Assembly (NCBI GenBank): GCA_963806735.1
Contig: CAWEBE010000024.1
Coordinates: 67,663 to 131,662, forward strand
Direction: 5' to 3'
DNA: 64,000 nucleotides
From: CADEFX01 sp963806735
GTDB lineage: Bacteria; Pseudomonadota; Alphaproteobacteria; Rhizobiales; Hyphomicrobiaceae
The translations under genes and the position numbers were made by a program. How positions within the stretch are numbered: position 1 is the first letter of the stretch; every line of letters begins with the position of its first letter. Of the stretch, positions 48,561 to 57,263 are shown piece by piece. A model generated the notes under the pieces. The model saw only the letters and a list, made by a program, of their open reading frames with translations, did no database searches and had not been told where the DNA came from.

Positions 48561-48849
48561 GGTACTACCCCGCACCTCAGTCCGCGCTGGCCACCCGCAG
48601 CACGACGCGGACTGATCAACTCGTAACGCCGCATCCCATTTATACAGTCGGGGCAGAAGCTTTGCACGCCACAGTTAAGATTTTTCACGGCCTGTTGAAA
48701 AACTCAGGTCGAGGAATACGTTGAGCCATCAGCGATTTTGCAAGTGCTAACAAAGTCCCTGCCACCGCCGGCGCAGACGTTGCCTCGCGACAGCCACATG
48801 CGATGCGGTCTTTGCATGCCTCTGTAACCAGCCACAAGAACACGCGAAA
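48561..48849. other. Intergenic region, nothing assignable
   Basis: No coding pattern, tRNA or repeat was recognised. The stretch CGGCCTGTTGAAAAACTCAG (about 48689-48708) resembles the ends of some IS4/IS1182-type elements, but no partner end or transposase is present. Confidence 0.3.
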
Positions 48850-49212
48850 TCAGGGAGCCACAGCGAGCAGCTCCACGAGGCGCCGGCCGGAGCTGCGGTC
48901 GAGCCGATCAACCTCCGTGGCCAATCTCTCCGCCCCGCTATTGCCGAGCACCGGCTTGGCAAGGCCCGCGTATTTGGCCCTGAGTGCCGCTTCCCGTTTC
49001 GGGTTGTTCGGGTGCCCTGACGGATCGAGCCGGTCGTCGCGCGCGAACCTCCGCTGCCCGGGGCCGTCTCCACCTCCACCCACGTCGCGAACCGCCCTGG
49101 ATAGAGCTTGTCCTGCTCCGGGTCGTGCACCACCTCGATGCTCTGCGCCAGCCGGGTGAGCACCGGATCGGCATTGCACTCGGGCGTGAATACTCTGAGT
49201 ACCCTTGCTCGT
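48850..49212 (-). pseudogene. C-terminal remnant of an MmgE/PrpD (2-methylcitrate dehydratase family) gene
   Basis: Reading from 49212 downward, one frame gives VFTPECNADPVLTRLAQSIE, then VVHDPEQDKLYPGRFATWVE, and then loses homology. A neighbouring frame picks up RRFARDDRLDPSGHPNNPKR, then EAALRAKYAGLAKPVLGNSG and ends LVELLAVAP before a TGA at 48850-48852. Together these match the last about 110 residues of MmgE/PrpD proteins, joined by a one-base shift near 49060. The rest of the gene is absent. It is convergent with nothing and back-to-back with boxC, whose start is 53 bp away. Confidence 0.6.
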
Positions 49213-49265
49213 CATGTGGAACCGCATAGACTCAGCCCCACCCTGTCCGATCCGGAGTAGCGCGC

Positions 49266-50924
49266 ATGACCACGCGCATCGACTTTCAATGCGATCCCAC
49301 ACGCTACCGGCACTGGAAGCTCACGGTGTCCGGGCCGCGCGCTGACCTCCTGCTCGACGTGGACGAGAACGCCGGCTTGTTCGAGGGCTACCAGCTCAAG
49401 CTCAACTCCTATGACCTCGGCGTCGACATCGAGCTGGCCGATATCGTGCAGCGGCTGCGCTTCGAGCACCCGCAGGTTCGCGTCGTCGTGCTGCGCTCGG
49501 GCAAGGACCGCGTGTTCTGCGCCGGCGCCAACATCCGCATGCTGGCTGGCGCCAGCCATGCGCACAAGGTCAACTTCTGCAAGTTCACCAACGAGACGCG
49601 CAACGGCATCGAGGACGCGAGCCAGTCCTCCGGCCAGAAGTATGTTTGCGCCATCAAAGGCACGGCGGCGGGCGGCGGCTACGAGCTGGCGCTGACGTGC
49701 GACGAGATCATCCTTGCCGACGACGGCAACTCCACGGTGGCGCTACCCGAGCTGCCGCTGCTGGCGGTGCTACCCGGCACAGGTGGGCTGACCCGCGTCA
49801 CGGACAAGCGCAAGGTGCGCCGCGATCTCGCAGATGCCTTCTGCACCATGGAGGAAGGCGTGCGCGGCGCACGCGCCGTGAAATGGCGGCTGGTGGACCG
49901 AGCCATTCCGAACTCCAAGTTCGATGCCGCTGTCGATGAGGCCGTGGTTCGGCTCGGCAAGAGCTCCTATCGCGCTAGCGATGCCAAGGGCATCCTCCTG
50001 ACACCACTCTCCCGCAGCATCGACGGCGATGTCGTGAGCTATTCGAGCATCAGAGTGGACATCGACCGCGCCCAGCGCCGTGCCACCATCACGGTTCAAG
50101 GCCCAGCCACGCCTCCGCCGTCATCCACCGAAGCCATGCATACCTCCGGGGCCGAATTCTGGCCGCTGCGCTCGGCACGGGAGCTCGACGACGCCATCCT
50201 GCATCTGCGTGCCAACGAGCTAGACATCGGCACGCTCGTGTTCAAATGCACCGGCGATCCGGCGCTGGTGCTGGCGCACGACGCCTTCCTCGACGCCAAT
50301 CACAAGCACTGGCTCGCGGCCGAAATCCTCCATCTTTGGAAGCGCGTTTTGAAGCGCATCGATCTGACGTCCCGCTCGCTCGTGGCACTGATCGAGCCTG
50401 GCTCATGTTTTGCCGGCACCTTGGTCGAGATCGCCTTTGCCTGCGACCGTGCCTTCATGCTGGATGGCGGGCTCAAAGGCGACAACCGTCCGGCGGCCAC
50501 AATCGCGCTCTCGCCTTTGAACTTCGGCGTCTACCCCATGAGCAACGGGTTATCGCGGCTCGCTACTCGCTTTCTCGGCGAGCCCGAGAGCATTGAAGCC
50601 GCAAGTGCCATGGTGGGCGTGGCCCAAGACGCATCCGCCTGCGAGGCACTCGGTCTCGTCACCGCGACCTTCGACGAGATCGACTGGGGCGACGAGGTGC
50701 GCATCTTCCTGGAGGAGCGTGCGAGCTTCTCCGCCGACGGCCTGACCGGCATGGAGGCCAACCTGCGCTTCGCCGGCCCCGAGACCATGGAGACGAAAAT
50801 CTTCGGCCGTCTCACCACGTGGCAGAATTGGATCTTCCAGCGCCCCAACGCCGTCGGCTCGGAAGGCGCCCTCAAACGCTACGGCACCGGCGTCAAAGCC
50901 AAGTTCGATCCGGAACGTGTGTAG
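49266..50924 (+). CDS. boxC: Benzoyl-CoA-dihydrodiol lyase
   Basis: A 552-residue BoxC. It opens 2,3-epoxy-2,3-dihydrobenzoyl-CoA hydrolytically to 3,4-dehydroadipyl-CoA semialdehyde and formate in the aerobic box pathway. Two crotonase-like halves are visible; the first has SGKDRVFCAGANIRMLAGAS (about residue 80) and the oxyanion GTAAGGGYELALTCDEI, the second GSCFAGTLVEIAFACDRAFM. Length and pattern fit the BoxC family. GGAG stands before the ATG. boxB follows 114 bp later. Confidence 0.94.
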   Translation: MTTRIDFQCDPTRYRHWKLTVSGPRADLLLDVDENAGLFEGYQLKLNSYDLGVDIELADIVQRLRFEHPQVRVVVLRSGKDRVFCAGANIRMLAGASHAHKVNFCKFTNETRNGIEDASQSSGQKYVCAIKGTAAGGGYELALTCDEIILADDGNSTVALPELPLLAVLPGTGGLTRVTDKRKVRRDLADAFCTMEEGVRGARAVKWRLVDRAIPNSKFDAAVDEAVVRLGKSSYRASDAKGILLTPLSRSIDGDVVSYSSIRVDIDRAQRRATITVQGPATPPPSSTEAMHTSGAEFWPLRSARELDDAILHLRANELDIGTLVFKCTGDPALVLAHDAFLDANHKHWLAAEILHLWKRVLKRIDLTSRSLVALIEPGSCFAGTLVEIAFACDRAFMLDGGLKGDNRPAATIALSPLNFGVYPMSNGLSRLATRFLGEPESIEAASAMVGVAQDASACEALGLVTATFDEIDWGDEVRIFLEERASFSADGLTGMEANLRFAGPETMETKIFGRLTTWQNWIFQRPNAVGSEGALKRYGTGVKAKFDPERV

Positions 50925-51038
50925 TCGTCATCCTGGGATCGTGCCGAAGTTTTCGCGACGGGTGCCTCGCTTGCACAGGCAGGCAGAATGGTGTTTTTGG
51001 ACACCGACGGGCAAGAATGTGGAGCGTCAGAGGATTTC

Positions 51039-52490
51039 ATGTCCGAAACCGTGCACGTCGACTACTCGACCAAGATCCCCAACAACGTCGGCCTGCAGGA
51101 CGATCAGCGCGTATTGAAGGCGCTGGAGCAGTGGCACCCCGGCTATATCGACTGGTGGATGACCATGGGACCGGAGGGCTTCCAGACCTCCGACGTCTAT
51201 CTGCGCACTGCCGTCAGCATCGACCCCAAGGGTTGGGCCAAGTTCGACTACGTGAAGATGCCCGAATACCGCTGGGGCATCCTGCTGGCGCCGCGGGCAG
51301 AAGACCGCCTTGTCAATTTCGGCGCGCACAAGGGCGAGAAGGCCTGGCAGGAGGTACCAGGCGAATACCGAGCCATGCTGCGCCGCCTCGTCGTCATCCA
51401 GGGTGACACCGAGCCCGCCAGCGTCGAGCAGCAGCGCCATCTCGGCAAGACCGCACCCTCGCTCTACGACATGCGCAACCTGTTCCAGGTCAACGTCGAG
51501 GAAGGCCGCCACCTGTGGGCGATGGTCTACCTGCTCCACAAATACTTCGGCAAAGACGGTCGCGAGGAAGCCGAGGGCCTGCTGCAGCGCCGCTCGGGCG
51601 ATGAGGACAAGCCGCGCATGCTGGGCGCCTTCAATGAGGTGACGCCCGACTGGCTTTCCTTCTTCATGTTCACCTTCTTCACCGATCGCGACGGCAAGAT
51701 GCAGCTGGAAAGCCTGGCGCAGTCCGGCTTCGATCCGCTCTCGCGTACGTGCCGCTTCATGCTGACGGAGGAAGCGCATCATATGTTCGTGGGCGAGACC
51801 GGCGTCGGCCGGGTCATCGAACGCACCTGCCAGGCCATGCAGCAGGCCGGTATCGAGGACCCTTATGACATCGCCAAGGTGCGCGCGCTCGGCGTCGTCG
51901 ATCTACCCACCCTGCAGAAGAAAGCCAACCTGCACTTCTCGCTGTCGCTCGACCTTTTCGGCTCGGAGGTCTCCACCAACGCCGCCAACTTCTACAGCTC
52001 CGGCCTGAAGGGCCGTCATCGTGAGATTCATATCGAGGATGACCATCAGCTCACGAGTGCCACCTATCCTGTGCTCAAATTGGTCGATGGCACCCTGAAG
52101 CTGGTCGACGAGCCGGCGCTCACCGCCATCAACATGCGCCTGCGCGACGACTACGTGCGGGACTGCGAGGGCGGGATCAGGCGTTGGAACAAGGTGATCG
52201 AGAAGAGCGGCGTCAAGTTCGAGCTCAAGCTGCCGTCCGTCGCCTTCAATCGCCAGATCGGCGAGTTCAAAGACATCCACGCCTCACCCGACGGTGAGCT
52301 TCTCTCTGACGGCGAATGGGCGGCGCGCAAGGACCAGTGCTTGCCCTCGCGCGACGACGGCGCCTTCATCGAAAGCCTGATGGCGCCGTGCTGGGAGCCG
52401 GGCAAGTTCGCATCCTGGATCGCGCCGCCCAAAGTCGGCGTCGACAACAAGGGCGGCGACTTCGAATACGTGAAGATCCACCGCGCATGA
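51039..52490 (+). CDS. boxB: Benzoyl-CoA 2,3-epoxidase, subunit B
   Basis: A 483-residue di-iron monooxygenase that inserts one oxygen atom into benzoyl-CoA to give the 2,3-epoxide; it receives electrons from BoxA. Both carboxylate-bridged E-x-x-H motifs are present: Glu155-Gly-Arg-His158 (NVEEGRHLW) and Glu245-Ala-His-His248 (LTEEAHHMF). ATG 51039 has AGAGGA just upstream; an earlier in-frame ATG at 50988 would add 17 residues without homology. boxA, boxD and a benzoate-CoA ligase are not in the window. Confidence 0.94.
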   Translation: MSETVHVDYSTKIPNNVGLQDDQRVLKALEQWHPGYIDWWMTMGPEGFQTSDVYLRTAVSIDPKGWAKFDYVKMPEYRWGILLAPRAEDRLVNFGAHKGEKAWQEVPGEYRAMLRRLVVIQGDTEPASVEQQRHLGKTAPSLYDMRNLFQVNVEEGRHLWAMVYLLHKYFGKDGREEAEGLLQRRSGDEDKPRMLGAFNEVTPDWLSFFMFTFFTDRDGKMQLESLAQSGFDPLSRTCRFMLTEEAHHMFVGETGVGRVIERTCQAMQQAGIEDPYDIAKVRALGVVDLPTLQKKANLHFSLSLDLFGSEVSTNAANFYSSGLKGRHREIHIEDDHQLTSATYPVLKLVDGTLKLVDEPALTAINMRLRDDYVRDCEGGIRRWNKVIEKSGVKFELKLPSVAFNRQIGEFKDIHASPDGELLSDGEWAARKDQCLPSRDDGAFIESLMAPCWEPGKFASWIAPPKVGVDNKGGDFEYVKIHRA

Positions 52491-52530
52491 CCTGGATTGG
52501 ACAGAGATTCCTATTGAGGACATGTGCGCC

Positions 52531-53448
52531 ATGTCACCCGCACGCACCATTGCATCCGCCCGCCTTATTATTCATCCAGAAGACAGGCCACAGGTGATCC
52601 TTGCCCTCGTCGGGCCGGCCATTCTCCTCTTTCCATTCTTATTGTCGGCGCCTCTTTGGGTGGAAATCCTCGTCTGGATCAATTGTTGGTTCTTGCTTTG
52701 CCGCCACAACTACATTCTCCACAATCATGTTCACCGCCCTTTCACAAGACTGAAACTCCTGAACCGGGTCATAGGCCTGTGTCTGGGCTTCACAACTGGA
52801 ATGACGGCAGGCAATTGGAAAATCACGCATATCCACGGTCATCATGTGGAGCATAGTGTTGCCGCGCTTCGAAGCCGCAGCTACGTGAAACGGCTTGCCA
52901 TCCCAGACGACGAGAGCTTCTCCGCCGCGAGCGTAGCGCGACACTTGATAAGGACGGTTCCCATTCAATGGGTGCTGCCGGTTTTCATCCTTTTCCGAGA
53001 GTCTCTGAAATCACGCTCCCATCGGCGCGTATTCTACCGCTTTTACCTGGCCGAATTTCTTATAGTATATGGAGCTGTTGCTCTATTATGCTGGCTCCGG
53101 CCGGCGAAAGGCGCTGCGTATTTCGGGATAATCTATATCCTGGTGTACTCCATCTCCAGGTACATGGATTATATAACGCACGTTTCCAGTAAGAATGCGT
53201 CGCGTTATAGTTTCGCCAACATATGTCTGAACCCTCGCTTCAATGCGACGTTCTGGAATTTCGGCCATCACGTCGCGCATCACCTGCATCCGAAGGCTCA
53301 TTGGAGCGAGTTGCCTACACTCTCGTCCCGCTTGGGTCTGGCGGAGGATGGACCTCCAGTCGCTAAAAGCCGGTCCTTCCTGCGTTTTCATGCGCCTGTT
53401 ACGTATCATTGGTCCCGCGTTCGCGATGGATGGAGGGACCCGGCGTAG
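52531..53448 (+). CDS. Membrane fatty-acid desaturase family protein
   Basis: A protein of about 305 residues with three histidine clusters of the FA_desaturase family: HNYILHNHVH (about residue 55), HIHGHHVEH (about 95) and HHVAHHLHP (about 250), and about four hydrophobic stretches. Such enzymes are di-iron desaturases or hydroxylases acting on membrane lipids. It starts 40 bp after boxB; GAGGA fits the ATG at 52531 better than the one at 52522. Its codon use is AT-richer (for example TTATAGTATATGG) than boxB and panB, so it was probably acquired separately. No box-pathway step is known to need it. Confidence 0.82.
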   Translation: MSPARTIASARLIIHPEDRPQVILALVGPAILLFPFLLSAPLWVEILVWINCWFLLCRHNYILHNHVHRPFTRLKLLNRVIGLCLGFTTGMTAGNWKITHIHGHHVEHSVAALRSRSYVKRLAIPDDESFSAASVARHLIRTVPIQWVLPVFILFRESLKSRSHRRVFYRFYLAEFLIVYGAVALLCWLRPAKGAAYFGIIYILVYSISRYMDYITHVSSKNASRYSFANICLNPRFNATFWNFGHHVAHHLHPKAHWSELPTLSSRLGLAEDGPPVAKSRSFLRFHAPVTYHWSRVRDGWRDPA

Positions 53449-53486
53449 CCCCACTCGCGTCCCCGGGCCGATCCGGCAGCATCCAA

Positions 53487-54314
53487 CTATTTCTTTTCGC
53501 TCTTCATCGCATAAGTGTGCTCCGCCGCCGGAAACGACCGCCCGCGTACCTCGGTCGCGTAAGCGGAGATGGCGTTGTCGATCGCAGCGCCTACCTTGCC
53601 GAACTCCTTGACGAACTTCGGCACGCGTGGCGACAGGCCGAGCATGTCCTCCATGACCAGGATCTGGCCGTCGCAGGCGGCCGACGCGCCGATGCCAATG
53701 GTTGGCACCGGCACCGCCTTGGTGATGCGCTGGGCCAGCGGCTCGGCGATCGCCTCGAGCACAATGGCGAATGCGCCGGCCTCGGCAACGGCCGTAGCAT
53801 CCGCCTCCAGACGCGCCCACTGGTCCTCCGTGCGTCCCTGCGCCCGGAAGCCGCCCAGCGTATTGATGGCCTGCGGAGTGAGCCCGATGTGCGCCATCAC
53901 GGGAATGCCGCGCTCGACCAGATAGCGGATCGTCTCCGCCATTTGTCGCCCGCCCTCCAGCTTGACCGCGCCGCATCCCGTCTCCTTCAGTACGTGCGCG
54001 GCATTGCGGAATGCCACCGGCGGGCTCTCCTCGTAAGAGCCGAACGGCATGTCGACCACCACCAGCGCGCGCTTGGCACCGCGCACCACAGCGCGGCCGT
54101 GCATGATCATCAGCTCCAGCGGCACCGGCACGGTGGTCTCGTAGCCGTGCATCACCATGCCGAGGCTGTCGCCCACCAGCAGGAAATCCACATGCTTGTC
54201 CGCAATAGTCGCTGTGTGAGCGTGATAGGCCGTCAGTGAGACGATCGGCTCGCCGCCCTTGCGGGCGCGGATATCGACCGATGTGGTGCGGGTCACGGGT
54301 GCTTGAGCGGACAC
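53487..54314 (-). CDS. panB: 3-methyl-2-oxobutanoate hydroxymethyltransferase
   Basis: A 275-residue PanB (ketopantoate synthesis from 2-oxoisovalerate and methylene-THF, pantothenate pathway). Signatures: FLLVGDSLGMVMHGYETTVP (about residue 46), MHGRAVVRGAKRALVVVDMP (about 70), AVKLEGG and GIPVMAHIGLTPQ. GTG at 54314 gives the normal length with GGAG upstream; the frame is open further 5' without homology. panC is not adjacent. Confidence 0.95.
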   Translation of the reverse strand: MSAQAPVTRTTSVDIRARKGGEPIVSLTAYHAHTATIADKHVDFLLVGDSLGMVMHGYETTVPVPLELMIMHGRAVVRGAKRALVVVDMPFGSYEESPPVAFRNAAHVLKETGCGAVKLEGGRQMAETIRYLVERGIPVMAHIGLTPQAINTLGGFRAQGRTEDQWARLEADATAVAEAGAFAIVLEAIAEPLAQRITKAVPVPTIGIGASAACDGQILVMEDMLGLSPRVPKFVKEFGKVGAAIDNAISAYATEVRGRSFPAAEHTYAMKSEKK

Positions 54315-54395
54315 GGGCGTTTCACTCCGAGCAACACTGCAGCAGATATGGGTTCGGCCACAGGTATTGAAGATCACCGCTGGGAGCGCAAGCCA

Positions 54396-54435
54396 GAATA
54401 AAGACCCGGCCGGCGCCAGACGCGCACCGGCCGGG
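54396..54435 (-). terminator. Rho-independent terminator downstream of the small secreted protein
   Basis: On the minus strand a perfect 9-bp stem (CCCGGCCGG/CCGGCCGGG, 54405-54413 with 54427-54435) is followed by TCTTTATTC. It ends the transcript of the 54466-54684 gene before the panB start. Confidence 0.7.
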
Positions 54436-54465
54436 GATGCAAATCAGAACGCAAAGTTTCTAACT

Positions 54466-54684
54466 TCAGCGCCGCTCGTGGCAGATGACCTTGAGCTGCC
54501 GATCGGCCTCATCGCGCGTCTTGAAGGCCAACGGGCCGACCTGCACCCAGGTCGTCTCGACGGGCCGGGTCTCGACCACCCTGCAGCGCTTGGAGGATTT
54601 TTCCTGGATCACGTAGTAGTCTGCCGAAGCCGTCACGCTCATAACGGTGAGAGCGGCGCCCGCCAACATCAGGGTTCTGAACAT
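54466..54684 (-). CDS. Small exported protein
   Basis: A 72-residue precursor with a signal peptide (MFRTLMLAGAALTVMSVTASA) and a mature part of about 51 residues: DYYVIQEKSSKRCRVVETRP and a C-terminal tail with a second Cys (VICHERR). One disulfide between the two Cys is possible. Similar short periplasmic proteins occur in many Hyphomicrobiales; the function is unknown. AAGGAG precedes the ATG and a good terminator follows it. Confidence 0.75.
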   Translation of the reverse strand: MFRTLMLAGAALTVMSVTASADYYVIQEKSSKRCRVVETRPVETTWVQVGPLAFKTRDEADRQLKVICHERR

Positions 54685-54838
54685 CGTGTGTCTCCTTGCT
54701 CGAGGCGTGATGCTTCAGAACGCCCTGCCAGCAGCAGCGTTCCCCCCGCCCGAGTTCCTCGAAATGCGAAATGTGTTGGCTGATCGGGCACGACGGCGTA
54801 TCACGTGCCGCCATTCACACGGCTCGCGAGCCAGTTCC

Positions 54839-55090
54839 ATGAGCGACACACCACCAGATCGTCTCTCTGCCGACGAAGCCAGCCCGTACTATGACGCCGC
54901 CCTTCTGGAGCGCGGCGTCGGCGTGCGCTTCAAGGGCGTGGAGAAGACCAACGTCGAGGAATACTGCATCAGCGAAGGTTGGGTGCGTCTCGTCGCCGGC
55001 AACGCCAAAGACCGTCACGGCCGGCCCATGACAGTCAAGCTCAAGGGCACGGTCGAAGCCTACTTCCGCAGCACTCCAGCCAGCGGATAG
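54839..55090 (+). CDS. DUF3297 family protein
   Basis: An 83-residue cytosolic protein: LSADEASPYYDAALLERGVG, then VRFKGVEKTNVEEYCISEGW and AKDRHGRPMTVKLKGTVEAY. This is the DUF3297 pattern, widespread in proteobacteria and without a known role. The longer open frame 5' of this ATG overlaps the divergent small secreted gene and is not used. Confidence 0.82.
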   Translation: MSDTPPDRLSADEASPYYDAALLERGVGVRFKGVEKTNVEEYCISEGWVRLVAGNAKDRHGRPMTVKLKGTVEAYFRSTPASG

Positions 55091-55135
55091 CCACGAGCGA
55101 TTCAGTGGGCACCGCTCGTTTCGCAGATGTCTTGC

Positions 55136-55756
55136 TCACCGCCAGCCGTAGTTGAAACAGATCGAGATGCGTTCGCGCGAGGATTTGCTCGCCAGCACCT
55201 CATGCCTGAGCCAACTTTCCCATAGCAGCAGCGTGCCGGCCTTCGGCTGCACGACATGGAAGGTCCGGTTCTCCTTGCGAGCCGCCGGCTTGCGCGCGGG
55301 CGCGGCCATCATCAAGGCCAGCCGCGGATCCTCGAAGCGGATCGCACCGGCTCCCGATGGGACGGACACATAGTAGGTCCCGCTCACGACTGCGCGCGGA
55401 TGAATGTGGGCCATGTGCGCGCCGGCGGCGGCGAGAACGTTGATCCAGATGCTGTCGAGCGCCAGATTCCGACCGTCTAAATCAAAATCCAGATCGCGGG
55501 CAAAGCGCGCGATGTGCTTGTCCAGCAGGCGAACAAGCTCGCCGATCTCGGGCGACCGCCAGGCAAGATCATCGAGCGATGCGTAAGAGGTGTAGCCGGC
55601 ATAGGCGTGCTTGCGGCACCAGGCCTGACCGGCGCGATCGTCCTCCGCGATCGCACGGCAGGCGCGCGCCAGATCACGGTTGAACGGAGCCGTTGAGCGC
55701 GTCGCAAGCCTGGTGCTGTAGAGTTGTGTGGCGAAAAGCCGTTCCGAGCGGGACAT
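55136..55756 (-). CDS. TIGR02466-type putative 2OG-Fe(II) oxygenase
   Basis: A 206-residue protein of the TIGR02466 family, predicted to have the double-stranded beta-helix of 2-oxoglutarate/Fe(II) oxygenases. Visible landmarks: NVLAAAGAHMAHIHPRAVVS with the first His pair (about residue 115), GTYYVSVPSGAGAIRFEDPR, and LWESWLRHEVLAS with the distal His, then Arg in RISICFNY. The usual H-x-D is here H-x-H-P, as in related family members. Substrate unknown. Confidence 0.75.
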   Translation of the reverse strand: MSRSERLFATQLYSTRLATRSTAPFNRDLARACRAIAEDDRAGQAWCRKHAYAGYTSYASLDDLAWRSPEIGELVRLLDKHIARFARDLDFDLDGRNLALDSIWINVLAAAGAHMAHIHPRAVVSGTYYVSVPSGAGAIRFEDPRLALMMAAPARKPAARKENRTFHVVQPKAGTLLLWESWLRHEVLASKSSRERISICFNYGWR

Positions 55757-55880
55757 CGGCAGGGCATTAGGTGGGGGCAGTCGCCGCTGTCAAATCCGGC
55801 TTGGCGCTAACCTTGCTGGCGATCTTGCGCCTTCGCTCCGCGGCGACTTCAATGGGCCGCAATCGAATCGAGGGGGCACC

Positions 55881-56237
55881 ATGTGGGACCTGGAGTCGAA
55901 GGACGAGCCGCTGGCCTCTCACATGCACTTCGTGGGACGGCTGACCGCCAGTGTGCTGGCAGCCGTCCTGATCGTCGGGCTGTCTTTGTTTGGCGGCATG
56001 GCCGGCTACCACCATTACGAGGACATGAGCTGGACAGACGCCTACCTCAACGCGGCCATGATCCTGTCAGGCATGGGTCCGGTCAGTCAGCTCAACACGG
56101 AAGCGGGCAAGCTGTTCGCCGGCTCCTATGCCATCTACTCGGGACTGATCGTCGTGATATCGACGGGCATAGTCCTGGCCCCGGTGGTGCACCGGTTTCT
56201 GCACCGCTTTCACCTGGATGACGATGACAACCCCTGA
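55881..56237 (+). CDS. Small two-helix inner-membrane protein, resembling a degenerate K+-channel pore module
   Basis: A 118-residue protein with helices at about 20-42 (LTASVLAAVLIVGLSLFGGM) and 83-103 (FAGSYAIYSGLIVVISTGIV). Between them lies WTDAYLNAAMILSGMGPVSQ, which has the layout of a 2-TM potassium-channel pore loop, but the TVGYGD-type filter is missing (SGMGPV instead). Ends with HRFLHRFHLDDDDNP. AGGGGG stands 5 nt before ATG 55881. Whether it conducts ions is unknown. Confidence 0.7.
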   Translation: MWDLESKDEPLASHMHFVGRLTASVLAAVLIVGLSLFGGMAGYHHYEDMSWTDAYLNAAMILSGMGPVSQLNTEAGKLFAGSYAIYSGLIVVISTGIVLAPVVHRFLHRFHLDDDDNP

Positions 56238-56255
56238 CGGCGCAAGGGCCTCGCG

Positions 56256-56666
56256 TCAGGTGCCACCCGGCGTATCCCAGCCGACCGTGTTCTTGTCCAG
56301 GAACTTGTTCGGCTTGAGGAAGATCGAGAGCACCAGACATCCGTTGGGCGAGTGCGCATCGTGACGGTTGCCGGCCGGTCGCCAGACGAAGTTGCCGGCG
56401 CTTGCCACGCCCTCGTCGTCCTCCAGGGTGCCTTCCAGCACCCAGGTCTGCTCGATGGCAACATGCTCGTGATAGGGAAGCTTGGTGCCGGGCTGGAAGC
56501 GGAACAAGGCTGTGATTAGGCCGGTATCCTTGTCCTCGACCAGCACCTTCATGGTAACGCCGGGAAAGCGAGTCTCCTGCCAGGGCAACTCGGCCACGTC
56601 CAAATAGCGCGAGGCCAAAGGCGCCAGCTTGTCGTCACCTTTGAGAAATGGCGTCTGCGCGACCAT
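56256..56666 (-). CDS. Cupin-domain protein (ChrR/dihydroxyacetophenone dioxygenase-like)
   Basis: A 136-residue single cupin. The metal-binding motif 1 is PYHEHVAIEQTWVLEGTLED (His-x-His and Glu, about residues 64-83) and motif 2 is NFVWRPAGNRHDAHSPNG with the last His. These proteins are small dioxygenases, isomerases or sensors; no substrate is suggested by the neighbours. GGAGG precedes the ATG. Confidence 0.8.
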   Translation of the reverse strand: MVAQTPFLKGDDKLAPLASRYLDVAELPWQETRFPGVTMKVLVEDKDTGLITALFRFQPGTKLPYHEHVAIEQTWVLEGTLEDDEGVASAGNFVWRPAGNRHDAHSPNGCLVLSIFLKPNKFLDKNTVGWDTPGGT

Positions 56667-56840
56667 GCTTGCCTCCCTCCGTACCTTGCGAGCCGCTGTT
56701 CCGGCATCCTCGAGGATTGTCGCCCGTGTGGGAGAGTTTAGTCAAACTGGGGAAGGCGCTTGCGGTCGACATTGGACGTGGGCGCCCTGAGCCTATACTG
56801 GCGTGGAACAACGACGCCGACCAAGCCTGAAGGACATCCC

Positions 56841-57263
56841 TTGAGCCGAGCAGCCACGGAAAGCCTGATCGCCCGCTACTACGAGGCCTTCAACCGCGGC
56901 GACGCGGAGGCCATGCTGGCGTGTCTGAGCGAGGACGTGGCGCATGACGTCAACCAAGGCGTGCGCCGCTCCGGCAAGGTTGCGTTCCGAGCCTTCATGC
57001 AGCACATGGACCGCTGCTATCGCGAGCAGCTCAAGGACATCGTGATCATGGCCGATGCCGACGGCACGCGCGCCGCGGCGGAATTCAACGTACACGGCAC
57101 GTACCTGGCGACGGACGAAGGGCTGCCGCCGGCCAATGGCCAGACCTACGCACTCCCTGCCGGCACGTTCTTCGTCGTGCGCGACGGGCTGATCGCGCGC
57201 GTGACGACATACTACAATCTCACCGACTGGCTGATGCAGGTGAGCGGCGAGGCGGCGTCGTGA
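56841..57263 (+). CDS. NTF2-like/ketosteroid isomerase-related protein
   Basis: A 140-residue SnoaL-type protein: ESLIARYYEAFNRGDAEAML at the N-terminus, then EDVAHDVNQGVRRSGKVAFR and a C-terminal sheet (FFVVRDGLIARVTTYYNLTD). The fold binds a small hydrophobic ligand in a cone; most members have unknown reactions. The start is TTG 56841 with AAGGAC upstream. Its TGA overlaps the GTG start of the GNAT gene by 4 nt, so the two are coupled. Confidence 0.8.
   Translation: MSRAATESLIARYYEAFNRGDAEAMLACLSEDVAHDVNQGVRRSGKVAFRAFMQHMDRCYREQLKDIVIMADADGTRAAAEFNVHGTYLATDEGLPPANGQTYALPAGTFFVVRDGLIARVTTYYNLTDWLMQVSGEAAS

Noticed and set aside
48689..48708. Insertion-sequence end
   Set aside because: Only one short AT-rich motif resembles IS ends; there is no second end, target duplication or transposase.
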